A stretch of 64,000 nt of DNA from Heloderma charlesbogerti (taxonomy: Eukaryota; Chordata; Lepidosauria; Squamata; Helodermatidae), in contig JANEZZ010002067.1 of assembly GCA_026122225.1 (NCBI GenBank), positions 1,736,001 through 1,800,000 on the forward strand, read 5' to 3'. The position numbers and the translations under genes are program-made. Shown piece after piece: positions 23,804-35,156 of the stretch; the first letter of the stretch is position 1; each line of letters starts with the position of its first letter. Under the pieces are notes generated by a model. It had not been told where the DNA came from, made no database searches, and worked only from the letters and a program-made list of their open reading frames with translations.

Positions 23804-24536
23804 AGCCAAACTATACATTACGCTAATCAGGGAGCATGTAGCTGAGCCTGTGTGGCCCCAATTCAGTTTGGGACTACTGGGCACTGGAAGCAGAGGATTA
23901 AACCTTCTCCCCTCGAATGTAGGAGGCCAGCTAGGTTGGGGAAGGCCGTTTCTGTCTTGTTTTTCCCTGGGGGAGGTCTCCTGCTTTGCTTCCTGCCTTG
24001 TGGTGGGAGGCAGCTTCTCCAAACCCTCGCACTGCAGAAAAGAGCAAAGAAAGAAAGACAATCCCTTCTTGGAAGAAAGGAAGAGGACTGAGGACAGGGC
24101 AGGGCAGAGGCGACCTCTCCACCAGGCGCACAGATCGACAGGTTGCAAAGGGCCCCGGAACCGGTCTTCCTGCCTGCTCATAGGCACCGTGGAAGCCCTA
24201 ACTACCTCTCCTCCCCTCACTGTCACACAGGTGCGACAGGGAGTGCCTAGGCGCGGACTCCTTCCCACCGCAGGTGCCGGAAGCTTCAGTGAGTCCTTGT
24301 GCAGCAAGGAGGGGTGCGGAACATGCGTTGGCAGAATCACTGAAGAGCCTGCCGCCGCGGCGGCTCCAGGAGCACCAGAGCAGCACAAACAATCCGTGAG
24401 GCCCTGAGGTTCCCCCCACACATCTCGCCTGTCAGCGCAGAGCAAACGGGGATGCAGTATGGAGAGAAGGAGGGGCAGTGGCAGTGTTAAGACCCAGTAA
24501 GGCCTTCCCCCCTCCTCCTCCTTCCCCGCAGCCACA
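23804..24536. other. GC-rich block of unknown nature
   Basis: Local GC and CpG are clearly higher than in the flanks, with long stop-free stretches on both strands (up to 254 codons on the minus strand). No protein domain is recognisable. The left edge 'gagccaaactatacattacgctaatcagggagcatg' resembles 61760-61800, which suggests a repeat rather than a promoter island. It abuts the Tc1/mariner copy. Confidence 0.45.
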
Positions 24537-25390
24537 TACAGTCAGGGCCAAAAATATTGGAACAAGGATAATTGATTTGGCAGTTGGCCTCTGTACACCA
24601 CCACATTGAAGTTGAAAGGAAACACACCCAGATGGGAGCCAAGTCAGGACTTTCAGCTGTAATTCAAGGGGTGTGACAAAAGTGGGGCACTAACCATTTA
24701 GGAAGTACAGCCAGTGGCATACACACACACCCATCATTGGTGGCTCATAAGTAATGGAACAAATGGCTGACAAGCAGCTGCATGGCCAGGTGTGGCCTGT
24801 TTCATGGGTTTGTTGTTGTTCAGTCGCTCAGTCGTGTCCGACTCTTCGTGACCCCATGGACCATAGCACGCCAGGCCTTCCTGTCCTCCGCTGTCTCCCG
24901 GAGCATGCTCAAGTTCATATTCGTTGCATCGGTGATGCTATCTACCCATCTCATCCTCTGCCGTCCCCTTCTCCTTTTGCCTTCAGTCTTTCCCAGCATC
25001 AGGGTCTTTTCCAGAGAGTTTTCTCTTCGCATTAGGTGGCCAAAATATTTGAGCTTCAGCTTCAGTATCTGTCCTTCCAATGAGCAGTCAGGGTTGATTT
25101 CCTTTAGTATGGACTGATTTGACCTCCTTGCAGTCCAGGGGACTCGTAAGAGTCTTCTCCAGCACCACAGTTTGAAAGCATCAATTCTTCGGCGCTCAGC
25201 CTTCCTTATAGTCCAGCTCTCACAGCCATACATTGCTACTGGGAAAACCATAGCTTTGATTAGACAGACCTTTGTCGGCAAGGTGATGTCTCTGCTTCTT
25301 ACTATGCTGTCTAGGTTTGCCATAGCTTTCCTCCCAAGGAGCAAGCGCCAAAACAGTTACCTTGTTCCAATATTTCTGGCCCTGACTGTA
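24537..25390. mobile_element. Tc1/mariner-like transposon, non-autonomous, carrying a BovB insert
   Basis: The ends are inverted repeats: CAGTCAGGGCCAAAAATATT at 24539 and the complementary AATATTTCTGGCCCTGACTG before 25389. Both are bordered by TA, the Tc1/mariner target. The remaining interior (24570-24810) is short and has no transposase. A BovB fragment fills 24811-25347, leaving about 315 bp of the element. Confidence 0.88.
24811..25347 (-). mobile_element. BovB 3' fragment inside the Tc1/mariner copy
   Basis: The reverse complement of the BovB 3' end begins at 'tgttgttgttcagtcgctcagtcg', and the match stops at 'aaggagcaagcg'. On the minus strand it is open for about 174 codons (from L-L-G-R-K-A-M-A-N-L-D to the S-R-T-R-L-S-D end). 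It is 5'-truncated and was inserted after the DNA transposon. Confidence 0.92.
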
Positions 25391-27300
25391 GGCCCGGAAG
25401 GGCTGGCCTAAGGCCTCGTTACCCATCTGCTCAGGCCTTGGGAGGCCAAGCCTGTTTTCCTCTAGGAACGTACAGACTGTGTAAAATCTGCTCTGTCTGT
25501 GTTTCACAGATTGTCGGGCACCTTTTGTTCTGTCATCCGCCCACAGACAGATGCGAATATTTGTTTTTCGTCATGCAGAAAAACACGGAAATAATTACGT
25601 AAATATTTATATAAGTATTTACGTAAGTATTTATATAATTTACCTCAATAAGTAACATTTAGTGTATTGTCCCCCATTCCATTCAACCTTTCCTCAGCAG
25701 AAATTTATGTATTTTCCTACAGATTTATATGTGTAAATTTCAGGAAAGTAAAAAAATCATCCGAAAGTCCACAGACTCCTCGCGGCCTGAGGGGGTTGCT
25801 CCGGAGTGGATTCCACAGGTTGGATTCTTAGAAATCCGAGCTCATTTTAATCCATCTTGAATTTCTCCAGCATCCCTACTTTCCTAAGAGGGAGCACCGA
25901 GGGGGAAGGATTCAGGGATGGCCTCACCCAGCCCATCACGATCCCTGGCGCAGGGGTACCCCCAGGGAAGTGGAGTTGGTGGTTCCCCTTCCGCTAGAGC
26001 CAGCAAACGGCCCAGCCCAGAGGGGCAGTTTTTTCCCTCCTCTTCTGAAGCCTCGGTGTTGGCAGAGGCTCGTGAGACTTACTCCAAATAAGGGCCATCA
26101 AGAAGGTTCCAGAGGAAGAGAGGGGGCAGGAAATTTTCTCCACATTCTTCCCAGTCCCAAAGAACGGGGAGGCCAGACCCATCATGGACTAGAAGAGAGT
26201 GAATCGCTGTCTGAGAAAACAAAAGTTCTGGATGGAACTGAAATGGCATCCATATTAGCAATAAAGAATCCCATCTCTTTGAGAGAAGGAAATACATCCA
26301 TTCTCTTGATTTTGTGACCTACACCAGATTAAACCTTGTTTGAGATGGGATTAAGTACTGTGTGAATGGTGATAGATTGGATAATTAGCTGTCACAGAGC
26401 TGGACCAGAAGTTATTCTTTCTCATAATGAATCTAGGTGTCATCCTGTTAGAGCAATGTAACTATGGTAAAAACATACAGGAATTTTGGTCAAAAGGTAT
26501 TTTTATACTTAATTCTGTGGTTACTCTTGTTACCGTTTTTAGATCTCAACCCCTATTACATGATGGGGAAAGGATAGACTTCCCATGATTGCAGTGTATA
26601 AAAACTTCTCAGCCATGAGCTCAGCACTGCACTATGTTCCACTTGATCAGATTCAGTAACATCCTCTAATCTTCAAACGTTCTCTCTGCTTACTTCACTG
26701 CTGCTTTCCTTGAGGCAAGCTCGTGGGGTAGGGTCGAGGGAGAAACTAGTTAATTCGAAATGGTGGTGTTGAGCCTGGAGCTTTTCTCTTTTGATGTCCT
26801 CAGGTGTTCCCAAGGACTTCTGGGGTTGTTTGAGCTCCTTCTCAAAATGTCTTCCTGTCCTGTTGGGCACCAGTTACCTGTTCAAAGAGCGGTTATGCAG
26901 CTGCTTAGTTACACATGGTGATCAAAAACCTTTAAAATAGTACCAGCGTAGCTGCATAGTCTCTATTCAGCATTGGAGGGGAGAAGAGTCATCAGTTCAA
27001 TCTCAGAAGTTTGAGAATCCAATAATCACCTGAGAACTTTTGGCTTTGTTTTTTTAATTATTGCTCTGCTGTACAGCCATGTTTGTCCCCTGCATGGAAT
27101 TAAAAGCCTGTGGCCTTAGCAGTGTTCTTTTTCATATGAAACAAGTAATTATAGACAAAGGTATTAAACTCCTTTTGGCGCCGCAGATATCAAAGGCCTA
27201 GTTTGTAAGCAGTCTGAAAAACTGACCTAAGAACTCACTTATACCACCAGGGACATCTGCCCAGTCCATAATGAGGGCTAATTCTCATGTTCACTTCCTT
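25391..27300. other. unassigned sequence with a short duplication
   Basis: No gene is recognised. Two 20-bp units of TTACGTAA(A/G)TATTTATATAA occur at 25595-25614 and 25619-25638 (24-bp period). Confidence 0.5.
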
Positions 27301-27570
27301 GTTTTTATCTAATTCATTTCTGCCCCACATTTGGTGTTTACCAGGCAAATCAGGCAGATTACAAAATAAATAATTAAATGCTAAAGTAAAGTATTGCAAC
27401 ACCTTAAAATCAGTTTTGGCAATTAAATCACCATGAAATTAACAATAAACCCATAGAACCAGCATAGAGCTAAAACCTGCCAAAACCCACTGCTTGCACA
27501 AGCTTTCTGTAATAAACAAAAATTAAATACATTGCTGGAAGGCCAGCAATATATTTAATAGAGCAGTTTT
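27301..27570 (-). mobile_element. possible L2-like 3' tail, reverse, diverged
   Basis: The segment 'aatcaggcagattacaaaataaataattaaatgc' and the A-rich run after it resemble the reverse complement of L2-like tails elsewhere in the window, but the match is weak. Confidence 0.35.
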
Positions 27571-28917
27571 TCTCTGTTAAAGGACTTCCCACACACAGAG
27601 GCACAAGGCCACATGTGTCATTAATGATAACAAATGTGTCATTAATGTGTCATTGATGATAAGGCACAAGCAAAAACAGTAAAACGGCTAGATTTTGTTG
27701 GTGTGTTACTGGAGGCATGTTGCCATTGAAATGCATGCAAATTTGCACCTCTCTGCATAGTAGAGTCAGAATCTGAGCCACAAAAGCCCTATCATCATCA
27801 TCAACATCATCATCATTAATGCAGCTGGAGATAAACGGCTTTCATGTTTGGATCTTCCCTTAAATTCAAGAGCTGTTTTGTGATGGTTGGGAATCTGAGC
27901 CACCTTTGGACTACATTCTTCTCCTAAACTGCACTCACAGTGCCAAGGTGATCGTCATTGTTGATGGTGTCTTAGGAAGGCATTTGACTAAAGCCTTTGC
28001 AAATGTCTCCCAAGCGTCTCATATTATGAGGAATGTTAAACCTTTGGCAAAGTCCTTTGCTTTCTAAATGCTAAAGGGGCTGAGATATAGAAACAGACTA
28101 AATTGTTCTCAGTGGGCTTTAAAGCTAGTGGAAACCCAGTAAAGCACAGATGGGTGTGTACCAAGAACACCAGGGAGCAGGGCCAGTAATCCCTACCATT
28201 GGAGGAGATTAGAACAGATGATTCAACTACTGAAGCTAAAGGGGTTTGGCCTGGAAAGAGACTGGATGGAACATCACTTTGGGAATCATATATATGCCGT
28301 TCCTCGCTGCTTGGAAGAAGAGCAGGATCTTCCTATCTAAAACAGTTCTTCCCAACGTTTATTTACTAAGTACAGTTATATCCCAGTTTCTTCCATCATG
28401 GAACTGTCGGCGATGTACAAGGGGTCCCAAAATGGTCTCTCATGCAAGTAGAAACTAGACCAAGACCTGCATAGCTTCAGCAAAAAGCTCAGACCATGCT
28501 TTGGGACTGGCACACTCTGGAGTTGGTGTTTCTGAGAAACAGAAATAAGGCTATGCAAGCTATGTTGAGTCACAAGAGGCATGGGTAGGCTACACAATTT
28601 TTTGCTGTCTTACTAGCCAAACTCATTATTTGTGGTCACCACCACTTTCCTCTTTTTTGAATCTTGTGGCATATACAGAGAACTCTGGGAATGGAGGAGT
28701 GTTTACCCTTCTGGGCTTCTGCAGAAGGCTCTCTACTCGCTGGTGCTGCCTCCTGCAAAATCCCATTGAGAAGAGAGAGAGAAACCATTGTTCTATTTAT
28801 TTATAAAGAATGGGGTGGGGGTGAAGAAAGGTGTTTCTTTCCTACCAGTTGGGCTTTTGCAGAAAGCACCAACAGCACCTTTCTGCTGCCTCCTGCAGCA
28901 GGAAGGGAGGAAAATCT
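27571..28917. other. unassigned sequence with minor repeats
   Basis: Contains three close copies of 'atgtgtcattaatga' (27610-27663), an ATC-rich run (27791-27818), and near 28360-28430 a LINE or SINE tail-like string ending 'gatgtacaagg'. No gene is supported. Confidence 0.5.
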
Positions 28918-28955
28918 AATGGAAAGAGGAATAAACAATGGAAAGAGGAATAAAC
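28918..28955. repeat. 19-bp tandem duplication
   Basis: The unit 'aatggaaagaggaataaac' occurs twice without spacer (28918-28936 and 28937-28955), immediately before the hairpin and the CR1-like LINE. Confidence 0.92.
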
Positions 28956-28958
28956 ATA

Positions 28959-28994
28959 TTTTCTGCTTTTGATAAATATATCAAAAGCAGAAAA
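28959..28994. repeat. perfect 16-bp inverted repeat with 4-base loop
   Basis: TTTTCTGCTTTTGATA is followed by AATA and then its exact complement. The right arm enters the start of the recognisable CR1-like coding region. Confidence 0.9.
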
Positions 28995-30870
28995 CCAGCT
29001 AGGGAGGCAGTTGGACCATTGGATGACAATGGAATTAAAAGAGTACTGAAAGAGGACAAGGAGATTGCAGAGAAGCTGAATGAATTCTTTTCATCCATCT
29101 TCACTGCAGAAGATATAGGACAGGTACCTGTGCCTGAACTGATGTTTTCAAGAAGGGAGTCTGAGGAACTGAGGCAAATAGTGGTGACCAAAGATGAAGT
29201 TCTCAACTTTATTGATAAATTGAAAGCAGATAAATCACCGGGCCCAGATGGTATCCATCCTGGAGTTCTTAAAGAACTCAGATAAGAACTTGCTGATCTT
29301 CTAACCAAAATATGCAACATGTCCCTAAGATCAGCCTCTATACCAGAGGATGGAAGATGGCCAATGTAACACCAATTTTCAAAAAGGGATCCAGGGGGGA
29401 CCCAGGAAATTACCAGTAAATTGGTTGAAGGCATTATTAAAGATAAAATTAGTAAGCATATAGAAGGACAAACCCGGCTGAGAAAAAAATCAGCAAGGCT
29501 TCCTCAAAGGTAAGTCCTATCTCACTAACCTTTTAGAGTTCTTTGACAGTGTCAATAAAGATGTAGACGGGGATCATCCAGTAGACATTGTTTACTTGGA
29601 CTTCTCAAAGGCTTTTGACAAAGTCCCTCACCAAAGACTCCTGAGGAAACTTAGCAGTCATGGAATAAGAGGACAGGGCCTCTTATGGATCACTAACTGG
29701 TTAAAGAACAGAAAGCAGAGAACAGGAATAAATAGTAAACTCTCCCAATAGAGAGAAGTAAATAGTGGAGTCCCACAGAGATCTGTATTAGGACCAACGC
29801 TTTTCAATCTGTTCATAAATGATCTGGAATTAGGAGTGAGCAGTGAAGTGGCCGAGTTTGCAGATGACACCAAATTATTTAGGGTGGTTAAAACAAAAAG
29901 GGATTGTGAAGAGCTCCAAAAGGATCTCTCCAGACTGGGAGAATTGGCATCTAAATGGCAAATGCGGTTCAATGTAAGGAGGTGTAAAGTGATGCATGTT
30001 GGGGCAAAAAATCCCAACTTCAAATATAACCTGATGGGGTCTGAGCTAGCAGTGACTGACCAGGAAAGAGATCTTGGGGTTGTGGTGGACAGCTCAATGA
30101 AGATGTCAACCCAGTGTGTGGCCTCTGTAAAAAAAGGCAAACTCCATGTTAGGCATAATTAGAAAAGAGATTGAGAATAAAACTGCCAACATCATACTGC
30201 CCCTATACAAATCTATGGTGCGACTGCGTTGGAATACTGTGTCCAGTTTTGGTCACCACACCTAAAAAAAAAGATATTGTAGAGCTGTAAAAAGTGCAGA
30301 AAAGGGCAACTAAAATGATCAAGGGGCTGGAGCATCTCCCCTATGTGAGAAGGGATTGTTTAGCTTGGAGAAAAGGAGGGTAAGGGGAGACATGATAGAG
30401 GTCTACAAAAGCATGCATGGTGTGGTGAATGTGGATAGGGAGACATTTTTATCCCTCTCTCAAAATACTAGAACCCGGGGTCATCCTATGAAGCTGATTG
30501 GTGGGAGATTCAGGACAGAGAAAAGGAAGGAATTCTTCACACAGCACATAGTTAAACTATGGACTTTGCTACCACAGGAAGTAGTGATGGCCACCAGTTT
30601 GGATGGCTTTAAAAGGGGGTTAGACAACTTCCTGGAGGAAAAGGCTATCAGTGGCTACTAGTCCTGATGGCTATGTGCTCCCTCCAGTACCAGAGGCAGT
30701 GAGCCTATGTACACCAGTTGCTGGGGAACATGGGCGGGAGGCTGCTGTTGTACTTGTGTCCTGCCTGTGGGTTTTCCGCGGGCAGCTGGTTGGCCACTGT
30801 GTGAACAGAATGCTGGACTAGATGGACCCTTGGTCTGATCCAGCTTTGTCTTCTTATGTTCTCCTCCGTA
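28975..30870 (+). mobile_element. CR1-like LINE, 1.9 kb, RT region to 3' end
   Basis: The coding remnants, in order, are: K-S-P-G-P-D-G-I-H-P near 29235 (RT N-terminus), D-F-S-K-A-F-D-K-V-P-H near 29600 (motif A), S-G-V-P-Q and N-D-L-E near 29765-29830, F-A-D-D-T-K-L-F near 29858 (motif C), then L-G-V-V-V-D-S-S and the C-terminal R-T-R-G-H-P-M-K block up to 30661. Several stops and frameshifts (for example TAA at 29283) break it. The 3' end 'gctggactagatggacccttggtctgatccagc' near 30810 is the tail repeated across the window. It belongs to the CR1/L2 side of the Jockey superfamily; the subfamily is uncertain. Confidence 0.87.
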
Positions 30871-32784
30871 GAGAATAGAGAATAAAGGAGAGGTGGTTTT
30901 ACTCCTTTCCTAGGCCTAACATCAACTCATGGCACCCTATGGCAGTTCCCATTACCCCAGCAGGTCAAATTGCTGTGCTGCTCCAGGGGGCCCTGCCTGG
31001 TAGCTAGGTATGAGCTGCCATTTTAATTTCCCCAAATGCCCTGGAGTTGGGGATCATTGTGGGAAATGGTGACTCATACACAGCTGCCTGCTGCTAGTTG
31101 AAGCAATGCTACCAGGTAAGTTTGATGGGGTCAAAGCTAGAACCAGAAGCCTTGTCCTTACTGATGGGTTTCACAGGAGGAAGCAACAAAACGCTGCTGG
31201 CTTGGCACTTCCTGCAGAAGCCCGATTTACAGGAGAAAAACAACCTCTCCTCAGTGAACAAAGCAGAGGCAGCACAGGGTTTTTTCTAGAAGCACAAGAG
31301 CAGTTGCTGCTAGCTAGCAGGCAGATGGAATTGTGGAGCCCTGAGCAGGGATTAGATTTAGGTCCTGATAGTGTTTCTGAATGGACTCCTTTGCTTTCTC
31401 CCATACAGGTGAACGGTTGGCACTCACTGGAGGAAATATAAGTCGCTGCAAAACCTTACTAACTCTTAGATTACGGAAGACTGCATTTTTCAGTACTTCC
31501 TGCAATTTACACACCACAACTAAATAAATGGATGATTGTGGAAACCAGGGACTGGTGGATTACTGCCATCCTCTTCTTGCTGCTGATCACACCCAGTCCT
31601 GCCCTTTTTAAAACTGTAAGTCCTGTTAAGGTCTTACTCCCAGGTATAGAATTGTAGCCTCACTTAAACTATATGCCCATGCTTTGGAGAAATGATTTAA
31701 AAGGAATGCAAGTCGTGACGATCGCTATGTGACACAGCTAACAAGGGCAAGAGTTACCCACAACAACACTTGCACTTAAGGACAATGGTCCAAATTGAAG
31801 CGTTTCTGCTTAGACGCCATCTGTGCTGGATCTTCCATAAAAATGGTTTTTATTCCATGCAGAGAGCCACGTGGTTGCTAACTGTCACCTATGACCTTCA
31901 CAGATCATTGGCTTTTTCTGTTAATTGTCTTTTGTATAAGGGCAAGGAGACAGAGCTAAACAGTTCAGAACTAAAATGTTAGATTGAGTATGGTCTCAAG
32001 AAGCTCTGTATGTAAAGTCTGTGAAGAGCTGTCCTCCTTCTGTATTCTTTCTCCTGTCACATTTCATAAGAACATTCCTATCACATTTCATAAGAATGCT
32101 CCTATCACATTTTTATAATGCTCCTACCATATTTTATATTAATTACTAATCTTACAGCTTTAATATACTTAATTCCTATCAATTCTATAATTCTAACAGA
32201 GCCCTGTCAAATATCAGTTCTACCACACTTTTATGAGAATTTTAAAATATATTTTCAATAGAAAGTACATTGAATAAAATATATTGAAGTCCAGTATAAG
32301 TTATAAGCTTATTTCTAATATAATTGAGTTCATGCATTGCATCCCATTTAAACAATATGCAATACAGGAACTCATACAATATAGCAGCTTATATTCCTCA
32401 ACAGTTAGAGACCGGTGGCAATGAATGCTGTGGTCACAGCGAGCACCATCACCTTTCCACTGGGCAAGATCAGTCCACATCAGTATATCAAAACACATTA
32501 TTTATTTGTTTGTTTGTTTGTTTGTGGCCTTTCTTAGGCATACCTAAAGGAGTTTACATTAAATGGCAATAAAATTATAGTCAAAACAAGACAATAATGA
32601 ACACTAGTTGAAGTCTAAAGTTTAGGTGCCTTTAAAAATAATGCTACCTGAAGAGGCTCTTAAGAGGCTTTTTGAGGCTTACAGAGTTGTCTATTTTAAA
32701 AACATATGTCCCTGTTCTGTGTGTGTGTGTGTGTGTGTGGTATAGGAGGAAAGGGGAAGGGATCCAGCCACAGTTACGAGGTAA
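30871..32784. other. unassigned sequence
   Basis: No supported gene. An open frame at 31106-31441 (111 codons) has no recognisable domain. Near 32499-32590 a TTTG-rich run followed by 'gcctttcttaggcatacctaaaggagtttaca' looks like a reverse-oriented retroelement tail. Confidence 0.5.
32718..32739. repeat. (GT)n microsatellite
   Basis: About eleven GT units. Confidence 0.9.
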
Positions 32785-32907
32785 CCGTACAATCCTAGAG
32801 TAGGCCTTAGACATGTATAGGGTTATGCTGTACCCACTTACCTGGGAGTAACCCTAACTGAAATCAATGGGGCTTACTTCTGAGTAGACATGTATAGGAT
32901 TGTGCTG
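32785..32907. mobile_element. palindromic MITE, family C, with TAA duplication
   Basis: This is a 123-bp element flanked by TAA on both sides (32782-32784, 32908-32910). The outer ends are CCGTACAATCCTA and TATAGGATTGTGCTG. The core is inverted: 'cctgggagtaaccctaactgaaatcaatggggcttacttctgagtagacatg'. The termini resemble those of families A and B. Confidence 0.8.
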
Positions 32908-32910
32908 TAA

Positions 32911-34584
32911 GTGTATTTTGTTTTGAAATTTGATTTTTAAAGAACATAATGCATGCAAATGTGCAACAGCCATTTTTTTTTCTTTTTTCTGAAGAGATAC
33001 AGTTCACAGGCATTAAGATGATGTGAGATGTTCAGACTGATTCTGATGAGAATCAGTCTTGAGAAGCATTTTATTTGTTTAAAATTTGCCTGTAAATATT
33101 GGAAATATGAAATAAGGCACCAGTTCTTAATCCACTGTTAATCTAACCATGATCCATAATACATGCACTAGGAAATATACATAAGGATTTGTATGGTGTT
33201 CATATTAACTGGGGGGCGGGTATGTAATACAAGGAAATATGCTAGCAACTGTGTCCATATTTGCATTACCATGGGTTGCAATAAACAGCCCAGAGGTTGC
33301 AGACTAAAAATGTGGAGAATTGAATGCCATTCTTCTTGTACCATAGGTATCCAGTGATGTAATGTTCTTGGATGAGTAGGAGGTGCTTATAAGTATTTTC
33401 AGAATTGTGGTGGGGCTGTCCTTGTCAAAGCATGCTTCTGAAGCAAAGTGTAGAAAGAATTCCATTGAAGTGAATGGTTGTCATGCCAGCTTTGGCCTTG
33501 GAGATGGTGCTGGCTGCCCATCTGTTGTTGTCAGGAATCTTCATCTGTCAAATGAAGGGATGATGTTGTTTCTTTACTTCTTAGGAAAACTAGAGAGAAA
33601 CAGGCACTGGACACTGGATCAAAAATATTTGTGCATTTGTGGGCTTCCCAGACATATTTGGCTTTTGAACCTTATGTGTGTGTTCAGCTGTCATGGTACA
33701 ATAGCTACAGATGTATACATAAAATAGCCTAACTATGTGGAAGCACTGAGGAAAGTTTGGTCCCATAAAATGTATTTATCATGATGAGCTTGGCACACAA
33801 CATATTTCATAATGTCCCGGGTATATGCATGCATAGACAGACAGACACCATTTAACAAAAATATTAACTATGGGCATTTACTTTCTGTTGCTGAAATCTT
33901 GCTCACCTTGCGTGCGTGCATGTGTGTGTGTATATCTGTGTGCTCATATCCACATACATACATATATAAAGACAGATATCCTCTCAGAATCTGTCCTTAT
34001 ATGTAGCTGCTTTCAATTATTTGCTCAAAGTATACAGAAAGTCTCCTGTACTAATCTTGTCCAACTTTGAAGCCACATAGCTCATGCATGAGGCTGTCAG
34101 ACATGAGTAGTTGCAGATGTCAATGCACCAATGGCAGGAAGCCAAGAAGATGGATTAAGGCTTAGTCATTGAAAAAAATACATGCCAGCACATCTGAAGC
34201 ACAAGTGGTGGAGCACCTCATAAGGAAAATGTGTCGTGACAAGAAATCAATAACCTCTTGGAGGCAATTGGTTTCTGAAATATTTTTGATTAATTATGCT
34301 GGAGCATGTTTGGCAATGGAGCTTGATCCAGCATTAGCTTAATGCTTTTTACATAAGGCAGTATTGTAACCGCTCTCGTAAGTCAAACATGACGGTTTAA
34401 ATCAGGTTTTAAAGGTTCAGGGCATAGATTTTAGAATGTCGCTATGGTGGGTTAATTGCATATATTGGTGCTTGTAGATTTTTACTGATCAATCAAAATA
34501 ACATTAATTTAACATACACAATGGCAAATTAAAATACAAGCTTGTTGCTCTCTGGAAGATGCTATAATACACTGGGCAAGATAA
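32911..34584. other. unassigned sequence
   Basis: No gene or named repeat. There are short GT/GCGT and CATA runs near 33912-33965. Confidence 0.5.
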
Positions 34585-35156
34585 GAATATAACATAAGAA
34601 GACCTGTGCTGGATCAGACCAAAGGCCTATCTAGTCCAGAATTCTGTTCCCACGGTGACCAACCAGATGCCTGTGGGACACCCGCATGTAGTACATAAGT
34701 GCTCACACTAGTGTTGCCCAGCAACCGGTATTGAGAGGATTCTGCCTCTTATCCTGGAGGTAATATAGAGCCATCATGACCAGTGGCCATACATCTTGTG
34801 ATAGCGAATTCCATAGTTTAACTATGCACTGTGTGAACAAGGACTTCCTTTGATCTGTCTGGAATCTCCTATCATTCAGCTTCATTGGATGTCCCCAGGT
34901 TGTATGCATACATTTATAGACCTCTGCTATGTCCCTCCCACCTTACTTGCCTTTTTGTCTAAGCTAAAAAAACCCAAATGTTTTAACCTTCATAGGGGAG
35001 TTACTCCAGCCTCTTGACCATTTTGGTTGTTCTCTTCTGCAAGTTTTCCAGCTCTATTATATCCCTTTTGAGGTGCGGTGGCCAGAACTGTTCACAGTAT
35101 TCCAAGTGTGGTCATACCACAGCTTTATATAAAAGCATTATGATAGTGCAGTTTTA
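34585..35156 (-). mobile_element. CR1-like LINE, 3' segment (split copy, part 1)
   Basis: The plus strand carries the reverse complement of the CR1-like 3' end ('ctgtgctggatcagaccaaaggcc' near 34605) and C-terminal coding region (R-G-H-P-M-K-L on the minus strand near 34890). It is cut at 35156 by a BovB insertion and resumes at 36371. Confidence 0.85.

Noticed and set aside
23771..24535. 254-codon minus-strand open frame in the GC-rich block
   Set aside because: Proline, leucine and serine-rich with no domain; open frames occur in several phases on both strands, as expected from GC-rich composition.
31106..31441. 111-codon open frame with a donor-like gtaagt near its start, considered as a host exon
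   Set aside because: No protein similarity I can recognise and no acceptor at a suitable position; the codon pattern is not distinct from surrounding noncoding DNA.
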